From Fratercula arctica (taxonomy: Eukaryota > Chordata > Aves > Charadriiformes > Alcidae): a stretch of 64,000 nt of DNA. Of the stretch, positions 60,001 to 64,000 are shown one piece after another; within the stretch, counting starts at the first letter, position 1, and every line of letters begins with the position of its first letter. Under the pieces are notes generated by a model. It ran no database searches. It was given only the letters and a program-made list of their open reading frames with translations, and had not been told where the DNA came from. The DNA lies in NCBI GenBank assembly GCA_947846985.1, contig CANTUZ010000025.1, positions 13,638,100 to 13,702,099 of the forward strand, written 5' to 3'. Both the position numbers and the translations under genes were made by a program.

Positions 60001-62853
60001 AGGATCACACAAAGCCATAATACTCTCTTCTGGACCTATCCTTTCTTGTTTAATTTCTGAAATGCATATTAAAAGTGAAATCCAAAAACTAATTAGTAAC
60101 ACTATTACCACACATGCACAAACAGTAATAAAAATGCCTTAATGCCAACAGACACGAAAGGAGCTGTACTGATTGTCTTTTCAAATCACACATGCTTCCC
60201 TTGCCATTAATAGCAACAACAAAATATTATATTTTCCTCTATTTTTACAGTCATCTGTTGTCTCTATGGTTTTAGATTTATTTTTGTTGCTACTAGTATC
60301 TTCTTGGAAGGGATGGAAAAAAGCGTGTCAAACATTTTTCTTTCCTACCTAAGCGATAGTTCTACATTTCCAATTAGATATATAGTATTAAGATATATAG
60401 TGCGCTAATCAATGATTAGTAAAACCGACTACACTAGTAACATTGAACCCACAGTGCCAGATTAAGTATGAAGCTCTACTGTTAACACAGTCTCAATTCC
60501 TCCATCCTGACCACTGCCACTTTTGCTGCTCTTTTAGCAGCTTAGACAGGAAGCTGAGCAAGTGAAAAAAGGTTGTAAGGGACCACATGAGATGCAAGTA
60601 TTGAGGTGGTGGGAAAGCTGATGCTCCATAGCCAAGAGGTTTCGACTGAGATGGGAGCGAGGTGAGTAGCCACATGAGATGGTAAAGTCCAAACACTGGA
60701 ATCTGGATCCTGCTGATTCAGGGACTGAAGATGGACCACTCTGATAAACTGCACAACACCAGTGTAAGCTAAGATAATGTTAACAGGAATGGAAGTGGTT
60801 AGAATTTAACTGGAAAACACAGTAACTTCTCATTCTGAAAGACAGAAGTCTGATTTTGAGACACTTAGAACTGTTCGACAGGACACTAGAAAATATACTG
60901 CAGCGGAGGTCTGAGATAGCAGGGAAAATGACAGCTTGACCTAAATTTCAGGGGTAAAAAACAAAACCCAAAAAAAACCCCAAAATCCCTTAGTTGTCAA
61001 CTACATGAAACTTCTAATGTCACAGACTAATTAAAAAGTGAGATTCTGAAGAACAGTTTCTTGATAATATCTTTAATACTGAATCAAAGGTAAAAATATC
61101 TATGATTAATAATCATAGATATCTAGTAATGTTACATTTAAAAGTTTGTAAACAGTGGAATTCGGTGGAGCAAAGCTACTGTTGTATACCTATCCAGGTC
61201 TTTATACCAGACAGATTCTTGCTCTCTCAAGTTTATTAGTTGCTCAAAAAATGCACAAAAATATTTAGGGGGATTTTTTTTGGGGGGTGGGTGGGTTTTG
61301 GTTTTTTTAAAAATATATAATCTTGGTTATGTCTGTCACCATTAATCCAGTTTTGTACTTTTGCCATCTTTATAACAACATAGTAAAGACAAAAGTAAGA
61401 GAAAATGTTACTTGGGGGTAACAATGGAAGGATGGCTTTGATGCACAGAATGACAGGAGCTATTTTGGCTCTAAGACTATACTGAGTATTCAGTCAGAAA
61501 GTTTTCTAACTCAAAGAAAGTCAGTCCTCTGCTTAAAAAAACAGGCAGTCCCTTAAAAGCTGTACATTAAATGTATTTAAGATAATGCCCTCCCTGTCAG
61601 AGATATTTCCTGTATTTTGTGAAAACAAGTTTATTTTGTAATGAACTTGATGCTATGGGACTATTTGTATTAGTTCAAAGCATACAATAAAACTGCATAC
61701 TACTGAAGTTTTCATATGTGGCTCAGTCTAAGCATCTAAAGCTTGATCTATAACCCACCTCCAGCCTTCACCTTTAGTGCACGTTATATATTTTAAAAAA
61801 AAAAAAATCTGCTATGAAATTGAACAAGGCAGTATCCTTATGTAGTTTGGACTGAAGTCTAAAGTATTAGCAACTTTAAAGTCACTATATCTCATTCAAT
61901 AAAGTCTATTTCTAGACAAATAAAGTTATATAAAATTTAATATATGCTTATTAAGAAACTTGTGAATTTAACTGTAGTGTATTTTTGTATTTAGTTTAAG
62001 GGTTGTATACAAAGAAACTATATCAGCACTGATTAAACCCATCAGATCCTAATTTTCTGAAATAAAACAGATTATGGGATATAGTATGGAATTGATATTG
62101 GAAAGTCAAAGCTCACATGTGAAATGGAGACTTCCTCCCCCCAATTATTTCATAAATATAGTATCACGCCCTTTTTATGCTCACCTTCAGTATGGTGCCT
62201 ATCAGACTCCAATTCCACTTGAGGTTCTCTTTATGATTGAGAACTTGGCTGTCTCGAAGATTCATTACAAGTGCTTCTTCTGTATCCTGGAATACAGACA
62301 TAAAAATCTACAGTAAGTTTCCTTGCATAATGTCTTGTCACATGATATACTTACTGTGCGTGTAATAATCATTAAAAGGGCTATACTCCACAGTATTTTG
62401 CATTTGAAAGTAAACTGCATGGTTATAGTACTGCATTGAAAATCTAATAGTAAGAGATCATAATTGGGACTAAAAAGCATTAAAAATTATTGCAATTTCA
62501 CTTCTCAGTTTCTAGAAATACAATATAGTATCCACAAGTAGCTAGAAGACAAATTAAATGAAAAAAATTCTACAAAGAAATCACATAAATGGCTCTGAAT
62601 TAAATGAGACAGTGAAGCTTGGGGGGTGGGATCTAAGTCTCCAAAATACAAAATCAAATTCAGTTTTGAAAAAAACAGTAATGGTAATACCTTTAAAATG
62701 AAGATGTCTTTCTGCACATGGTACTGATCCCTTTTTTGGTGGGTTGAGATTGCTTTCTGAATAATATGATCTAAATGGAGGCTGTAAGGTTTAGGTCCTC
62801 TTTTCTTCATCTCGTGAAAATGTTTTAAGCAGTTGAGTGCGGCACTTGCTCGT
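18020..62853 (-). CDS. RICTOR: RICTOR, rapamycin-insensitive companion of mTOR (22 exons, 3' three quarters)
   Basis: RICTOR is the defining scaffold subunit of mTOR complex 2, which phosphorylates AKT and related AGC kinases and shapes the actin cytoskeleton. Twenty-two exons on the minus strand carry 3,739 coding bases. All are open, bounded by AG/GT and compatible in phase, giving about 1,245 residues ending DTSSES-stop. The vertebrate protein is about 1,700 residues, so the first ~460 lie beyond 64000. Order: armadillo/HEAT-like helical region (exons 62853 to 40232), a long serine-rich disordered region (39589 to 29704, including the 1,027-bp exon), then the conserved C-terminal block. 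The RNRTVTEP site, equivalent to the S6K-phosphorylated Thr1135 of human RICTOR, is kept (Thr codon about 38238-38240). Introns hold ERV, LTR and CR1 insertions, but no exon is broken. Confidence 0.97.
18259..18397 (-). CDS. RICTOR: RICTOR coding exon u
   Basis: 139 bases encoding [20 protein letters not shown] and ending [13 protein letters not shown]. Acceptor GTTGATCAG, donor GTAAGT. The frame stays open upstream into the intron, but the phase of the previous exon and the family match fix the start here. Confidence 0.96.
19321..19444 (-). CDS. RICTOR: RICTOR coding exon t
   Basis: 124 bases encoding [20 protein letters not shown] and ending [10 protein letters not shown]. Donor GTAAGT. 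Confidence 0.97.
19579..21026 (+). mobile_element. Solo LTR interrupted by CR1 (RICTOR intron)
   Basis: The left end TGTGCTGGCTTTGGCTAGG starts at 19579 and the right end GGGGTTAAACCACGACA stops at 21026. Flanks ACTAC and GCTAC form a 5-bp target duplication with one mismatch. LTR sequence occupies 19579-19612 and about 20484-21026, roughly 575 bp, with the CR1 between. It belongs to the same LTR family as the copy at 50211-52846, which lies in the opposite orientation. No internal viral genes. Confidence 0.85.
19613..20483 (-). mobile_element. CR1 LINE, 5'-truncated, inside an LTR
   Basis: About 870 bp of the 3' end of a CR1. The minus-strand frame encodes the ORF2 C-terminal region ([60 protein letters not shown]) with a small deletion near ATIRGLEHL. 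The 3' terminus is the CR1 ATTCTATG type at 19613-19620. Younger than the LTR it interrupts. Confidence 0.93.
21291..21650 (+). repeat. 5' LTR of the ERV
   Basis: 360 bp beginning TGTCCTGGTTCC and ending ACACGACA. Paired with the 3' LTR at 27285-27658. It contains a CT/GTT-rich R-U5-like end. Confidence 0.9.
21659..21676 (+). other. ERV primer-binding site, tRNA-Lys type
   Basis: TGGCGCCCAATGTGGGGC lies 8 bases after the LTR. It differs at one base from the tRNA-Lys1,2 primer site known from some betaretroviruses. This is unusual for a pol region that looks ERVL-like. Confidence 0.7.
21773..22681 (+). CDS. ERV gag-region N-terminal frame, 302 codons, hydrophobic
   Basis: An open frame from ATG 21773 to TGA 22679-22681, following the primer-binding site. 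The N-terminal third has several hydrophobic stretches (residues about 2-25, 33-45 and 60-70) that could span or anchor in membrane. The C-terminal third is charged ([20 protein letters not shown], then an acidic end). The downstream gag remnant continues in the same frame after the stop, so this is probably the N-terminal part of gag, not a separate gene. Expression is unknown. Confidence 0.65.
   Translation: MLLGLFLWLCYVNSYMAYVLPPMLFITSERGIRIIILLSCAISVYDMITSLFRQLFGGIYVILLSCPYIGHRLSEFINNHTQSMGETGGDTFPSSFASLFSFGSGMTAFENFDYPWDAQTSMFLVLCLLNMFQVSFRVKQLFKTTTQSSAPRLDSQGWHGMWENMGRYLENFSPPMVWDFTPEQLQDPDRVVEYLKAKCCGYSREAQLTALCWALASIYQALLSVMQHPQGKKMKTRPIDTVANTAPVAATAAEPENQSLPVSVAPIQKKKYTKKSVRIVRDDDEPGPSQGQEEEAEPEIIT
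22682..23575 (+). pseudogene. ERV gag remnant
   Basis: Continues the frame of 21773-22681 after its stop, with a further TGA at 22712-22714 and a TAA at 23084-23086. Recognisable stretches include [20 protein letters not shown] and [16 protein letters not shown], the second in a shifted frame. Several lesions make it non-coding. Assigned to gag from position and resemblance to avian ERV gag. Confidence 0.65.
23607..24320 (+). pseudogene. ERV protease and start of reverse transcriptase
   Basis: Retroviral aspartic protease with catalytic DTG (Asp codon 23694-23696, in [13 protein letters not shown]) and ILGIDYL near its C-terminus. It is followed by the reverse transcriptase fingers ([22 protein letters not shown]). 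Stops at TAG 24318-24320. The rest of pol follows in the same frame. Confidence 0.85.
24321..24758 (+). pseudogene. ERV reverse transcriptase palm region
   Basis: Contains [15 protein letters not shown] and the catalytic box read as CIDD at 24519-24530, where Tyr is usual in the first position. The two catalytic Asp residues remain. Ends at TAA 24756-24758. In frame with the flanking pol segments. Confidence 0.85.
24759..25886 (+). pseudogene. ERV reverse transcriptase connection and RNase H
   Basis: Begins [13 protein letters not shown]. The RNase H acidic residues are visible in order: [33 protein letters not shown] and HVDAHVPK. Ends at TAG 25884-25886. One of the best preserved parts of the element. 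Confidence 0.88.
25887..26745 (+). pseudogene. ERV integrase
   Basis: The zinc-binding HHCC region is visible ([26 protein letters not shown]). The catalytic D-D-E lies in [16 protein letters not shown] and [11 protein letters not shown]. Broken by TGA at 26271-26273 and later frame changes. Followed by non-coding sequence without an env frame before the 3' LTR. Confidence 0.85.
27285..27658 (+). repeat. 3' LTR of the ERV
   Basis: 374 bp beginning TGTCCTGGTTCTGG and ending CCACCACA. Collinear with the 5' LTR but differing by roughly one base in ten over the first 200 bases, plus small indels. Confidence 0.88.
28066..28218 (-). CDS. RICTOR: RICTOR coding exon s
   Basis: 153 bases encoding [20 protein letters not shown] and ending [11 protein letters not shown]. 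Donor GTAAGT. The intron that follows carries an ERV and an LTR with a CR1. Confidence 0.96.
28731..29060 (-). mobile_element. Old CR1 fragment
   Basis: Resembles the CR1 3' region on the minus strand: CAGAACCACAG, then AAGGGACTTCTGGAGATCA, then CCCCTTGCTCAAAG and an AAGAGCCTGGCTCTG-like end. Heavily diverged, so older than the other CR1 copies here. Confidence 0.7.
29704..29937 (-). CDS. RICTOR: RICTOR coding exon r
   Basis: 234 bases encoding [20 protein letters not shown] and the conserved [20 protein letters not shown] block. Donor GTTAGT. Confidence 0.97.
31295..31379 (-). CDS. RICTOR: RICTOR coding exon q
   Basis: 85 bases encoding [20 protein letters not shown] and RVFAPDAE. Donor GTATTG. 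Confidence 0.93.
32256..33697 (+). mobile_element. CR1 LINE, 5'-truncated, about 1.4 kb
   Basis: Opposite strand to RICTOR. The frames encode CR1 reverse transcriptase starting at [15 protein letters not shown], then [29 protein letters not shown] and [10 protein letters not shown]. The C-terminal part (32670-33605) is open for 311 codons. A frameshift near 32555 breaks the upstream part. The 3' end has the ATTCTGTGATTCTGCG terminus. Confidence 0.95.
34079..34256 (-). CDS. RICTOR: RICTOR coding exon p
   Basis: 178 bases encoding [20 protein letters not shown] and ending [14 protein letters not shown]. Donor GTATGT. Confidence 0.97.
34257..37494 (-). other. RICTOR intron without recognised elements
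   Basis: 3.2 kb of AT-rich intron. I see no exon, RNA gene or familiar repeat. Short random frames only. Confidence 0.5.
37495..38521 (-). CDS. RICTOR: RICTOR coding exon o (1,027-bp serine-rich exon)
   Basis: The largest exon. It begins [11 protein letters not shown] and ends SRLTPSR. It carries RNRTVTEP (equivalent to the human Thr1135 S6K site), [37 protein letters not shown] and [20 protein letters not shown]. The region is low in predicted structure and rich in Ser/Thr. Acceptor TTTCAG, donor GTAAGA. Confidence 0.98.
38911..38935. repeat. Short GT/AC microsatellite
   Basis: Alternating GT followed by TATACACAC in a RICTOR intron. Confidence 0.8.
39360..39589 (-). CDS. RICTOR: RICTOR coding exon n
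   Basis: 230 bases encoding [20 protein letters not shown], the [18 protein letters not shown] block and the [14 protein letters not shown] serine cluster. Donor GTAAGT. Start of the disordered middle region. Confidence 0.97.
40232..40338 (-). CDS. RICTOR: RICTOR coding exon m
   Basis: 107 bases encoding [20 protein letters not shown] and ending QHCEVLSIR. Donor GTATGT. Confidence 0.96.
41011..41026. repeat. Short AC microsatellite
   Basis: ACACACACACACACAC followed by C-rich and A-rich runs in a RICTOR intron. Confidence 0.8.
41276..41368 (-). CDS. RICTOR: RICTOR coding exon l
   Basis: 93 bases, phase 0, encoding [20 protein letters not shown] and [11 protein letters not shown]. Donor GTTAGT. 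Confidence 0.95.
42152..42239 (-). CDS. RICTOR: RICTOR coding exon k
   Basis: 88 bases encoding [20 protein letters not shown] and TGCHLLESQ. Donor GTGAGG. Confidence 0.96.
42366..42475 (-). CDS. RICTOR: RICTOR coding exon j
   Basis: 110 bases encoding [20 protein letters not shown] and ending [10 protein letters not shown]. Donor GTAAAC. Confidence 0.96.
43013..44622 (+). mobile_element. CR1 LINE copy C, 5'-truncated
   Basis: Starts at a GTACCCAGCCCCCTGAGCTG segment and ends with ATGATTCTATGATTCTAT. It encodes [33 protein letters not shown] and [10 protein letters not shown], with a stop at the end of the tract near 43602 and an internal deletion near 43870. Its 43121-43603 part is almost identical to the inverted copy at 52083-52565. 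Confidence 0.95.
44998..45076 (-). CDS. RICTOR: RICTOR coding exon i
   Basis: 79 bases encoding [20 protein letters not shown] and MEKWQK. Acceptor TTTACAG, donor GTAATA. Only about 380 bases from the end of a CR1 insertion. Confidence 0.95.
45186..45262 (-). CDS. RICTOR: RICTOR coding exon h
   Basis: 77 bases encoding [20 protein letters not shown] followed by a leucine run. Donor GTAAAT. Confidence 0.95.
45719..45883 (-). CDS. RICTOR: RICTOR coding exon g
   Basis: 165 bases encoding [20 protein letters not shown] and ending [10 protein letters not shown]. Donor GTGAGC. Confidence 0.96.
45884..50205 (-). other. RICTOR intron, left part of the 8.2-kb intron
   Basis: No familiar transposon recognised. 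It contains a T-run near 49471-49487 and a 112-codon open frame at 49068-49406 (+) with no family resemblance, probably chance. Confidence 0.45.
50575..52603 (-). mobile_element. CR1 LINE copy D, interrupted by an LTR
   Basis: Lies inside the LTR 50211-52846. The 3' part is 50575-51403, with a 222-codon minus-strand frame ending at the [11 protein letters not shown] type C-terminus. The 5' part is 51850-52603, with a 186-codon frame containing [20 protein letters not shown] and [18 protein letters not shown]. The 3' terminus has CATAGAATCATAGAAT. Confidence 0.93.
51404..51849 (+). mobile_element. Solo LTR inside CR1 copy D
   Basis: A 446-bp insertion with TG..CA ends (TGGGGAAG...CTCACACA) between CTCTGTA (51397-51403) and CTCTGCA (51850-51856), a 7-bp direct repeat with one mismatch. 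The other CR1 copies (43013 and 57300) are continuous here and act as empty sites. A TTTAAATA box near 51605 and ATTAAA near 51777 suggest + orientation. A different LTR family from its outer host LTR. Confidence 0.85.
54133..54259 (-). CDS. RICTOR: RICTOR coding exon f
   Basis: 127 bases encoding [20 protein letters not shown] and ending [11 protein letters not shown]. Donor GTAAGT. The following intron is 8.2 kb and holds the triple-nested insertion. Confidence 0.96.
55237..55436 (-). CDS. RICTOR: RICTOR coding exon e
   Basis: 200 bases encoding [20 protein letters not shown] and ending [12 protein letters not shown] plus two bases of Cys. Donor GTGAGT. Confidence 0.96.
56054..56189 (-). 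CDS. RICTOR: RICTOR coding exon d
   Basis: 136 bases encoding [20 protein letters not shown] and ending [10 protein letters not shown]. Donor GTAAGA. Confidence 0.96.
57070..57178. repeat. TA/CA-rich simple repeat
   Basis: Imperfect alternating TA, GT and CA blocks in a RICTOR intron, just beyond the 3' end of CR1 copy E. Confidence 0.8.
57300..59051 (-). mobile_element. CR1 LINE copy E with long open frame
   Basis: About 1.75 kb, same strand as RICTOR. An uninterrupted frame of some 550 CR1 codons covers most of the reverse transcriptase and its C-terminal region ([60 protein letters not shown]). The catalytic box reads FTDD instead of FADD. Truncated at the 5' end, with no endonuclease domain. 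The 3' end lies at about 57300 with a degenerate TCCTAGAATCTTCATGG. Confidence 0.95.
59052..59223. repeat. 172-bp direct repeat, copy 1 (abuts CR1 copy E)
   Basis: Starts at the 5' end of CR1 copy E. Matches 60046-60217 base for base with about six mismatches and no indels, at an offset of 994 bp. The flanks outside the two copies do not match. Confidence 0.92.
59638..59684 (-). CDS. RICTOR: RICTOR coding exon c (47-bp small exon)
   Basis: Encodes [15 protein letters not shown] plus two bases of an Arg codon. Acceptor TTTTCCAG, donor GTATGT. Too short to appear as an ordinary reading frame. Confidence 0.95.
60046..60217. repeat. 172-bp direct repeat, copy 2
   Basis: Second copy of 59052-59223, in ordinary RICTOR intron sequence. 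The small exon at 59638-59684 lies between the two copies and is not duplicated. Confidence 0.92.
60218..62184 (-). other. RICTOR intron without recognised elements
   Basis: AT-rich intron. It contains a perfect 12-bp inverted repeat with a 3-base spacer at 61096-61122. No exon or familiar repeat seen. Confidence 0.5.
62185..62286 (-). CDS. RICTOR: RICTOR coding exon b
   Basis: 102 bases, phase 0 at both ends, donor GTGAGC. Encodes [20 protein letters not shown] and then [14 protein letters not shown]. Confidence 0.96.
62691..62853 (-). CDS. RICTOR: RICTOR coding exon a (most upstream in window)
   Basis: Acceptor CTATTAG and donor GTATTA. The first base completes a Leu codon from the preceding, unseen exon. 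It encodes [20 protein letters not shown] and ends [16 protein letters not shown] appears one residue shorter than my recollection of the mammalian sequence. Confidence 0.96.
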
Positions 62854-64000
62854 CTAATAGAAAAAAATACTATAATCAGTATTTGACAACTGCTATTCAA
62901 CTAAAGGGCGCCACTGCTATATCTTGAGTTAAATAAACATAGGTCAAGAAAGAATTCACCAACAATTCCAAAGCCAATAAAAAGAAAAGAATTTTCTTTA
63001 TATAAGTTTTCATACTTCCATATCCCTCAGTCTTGTACTGAAATTATACAGGAAATTATCTTTCAGAATTTCTAGTACCAAAGAATGAGCCTTACTGATA
63101 ACTTTTCTCTTCCCCTCCCCAGAAGAGGGTGGCAGGAGTATCAGTAGCATATTTCCTGTTCTTTATAACTAAACAGCTCAGTAACAGCATGTAAGAAATT
63201 TTCCAGGAAAAGACAGGAAGTAATAGAAATGACATCTGACACAGGCAGAAACAGTTAATTGCAAAATAATGGTAGCAGAAAAAAAATATTTGCTGAGCAA
63301 ATAAAATAAGGAAGTCTAAAAACGAGGAGGTAAATCTACTTTTCTTCTCCATAAACAAAAATTCTCATAGGATAGGAGAGTGGTTTTTTTGTGTTCTCTT
63401 CAAACAAATACCTGCAAATTTGCTCACCTCCCTAAATTACATAAATTTAAGCCCTAACAGGGCTTACAGTTTTTCAGAGTATGAAAAAATGCAGAGTGTT
63501 GACCAAAAGCAAGATCCCCAAATATAACAGATACTCTATCTACAAAATCACTTTCTTCCAACAAAACCAGGACTTCTTAAGTACTCTATCAGGTTTGACC
63601 CCAAATGCCAAAAGGAAAAAAAATAATAAATCCAAGTAATCCACAAACATATCCTTTCTGCTCTTCATCCTTCCTCTCCTCCCATAGCTTTGACCAAATG
63701 GAATACCCTGTGAAGGAGTTTCAGATATGCTTTTTAAAAAAAAAAACAAAAACCAAAAAGAACTGTGTTTTAACATATCAAAATCTTCTAGTGACATGTA
63801 AGAAACCTTCAAAACTAAAAAGCAGAAGAGTATTAAGTTTCTGGGAAGCACTCTACAAGCAGCATTTATCATTTCACAGTAGCAGTTCGAAAAGATTCTG
63901 TAATTTATCACTGACAACACAATGTAAGACAAAATACGAAGTTATGATACATTTATCAGAATACTGACCTGACAAATCGTATCAGGAATGACAAGAGTAA
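62854..64000 (-). other. RICTOR intron, right window edge
   Basis: No match to the expected preceding RICTOR exon (the segment ending in an EKRL-type sequence). That exon must lie beyond 64000. Confidence 0.6.

Noticed and set aside
63969..64000. A minus-strand frame LLLSFLIRFVR ending at a GTCAGT donor, considered as the next upstream RICTOR exon
   Set aside because: It does not match the segment that should precede the exon at 62691-62853, and no intervening exon was found, so the resemblance to an ILSAFIR-like stretch is probably chance.
1..64000. CRISPR arrays, bacterial operons and tRNA or rRNA genes
   Set aside because: None seen. The sequence is a vertebrate nuclear locus with introns and LINE/ERV repeats.

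Overview
This is a stretch of bird nuclear genome. The evidence is vertebrate split genes with GT-AG introns, several CR1 LINEs carrying avian-type 3' ends, avian ERVL-like sequence and LTRs, and the conserved gene pair OSMR-RICTOR in convergent orientation. I cannot name the species.

Positions 1-9981 (+ strand) hold the 3' two thirds of the oncostatin M receptor gene OSMR, and it is dead. Nine exon relics can be aligned in order: cytokine-receptor and fibronectin III segments, then part of the cytoplasmic tail. They carry in-frame stops at 808, 3281, 4634 and 5700, a frameshift near 6590, a lost splice donor near 7962, a frameshift near 9730, and no recognisable transmembrane/Box1 exons. The 4634 stop replaces the first Trp of the WSXWS motif. 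A solo LTR with a perfect 5-bp target duplication lies in one intron (2108-2862).

Positions 9982-13344 are intergenic, without recognisable genes. From 13345 to the right edge the minus strand is RICTOR, the mTORC2 scaffold: a 3' UTR of about 4.7 kb, then 22 consecutive coding exons. All 22 are open and phase-compatible, giving about 1,245 codons that end at the stop at 18020-18022. The exons for roughly the first 460 residues lie beyond 64000.

The RICTOR introns are loaded with mobile elements. There is an ERVL-like provirus with both LTRs and decayed gag-pol (21291-27658), an LTR interrupted by a CR1 (19579-21026), and CR1s at 28731, 32256, 43013 and 57300. At 50211-52846 an LTR contains a CR1 that itself contains another solo LTR. 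Two inverted CR1 copies 9 kb apart share a 483-bp tract with only two mismatches, bounded on at least one side by clearly more diverged CR1 sequence, which looks like gene conversion. A 172-bp copy of nearby intron sequence is stitched to the 5' end of another CR1.

Functionally, the window pairs a living, conserved housekeeping signalling gene with an eroded cytokine receptor. I found no RNA genes and no other host protein-coding genes.
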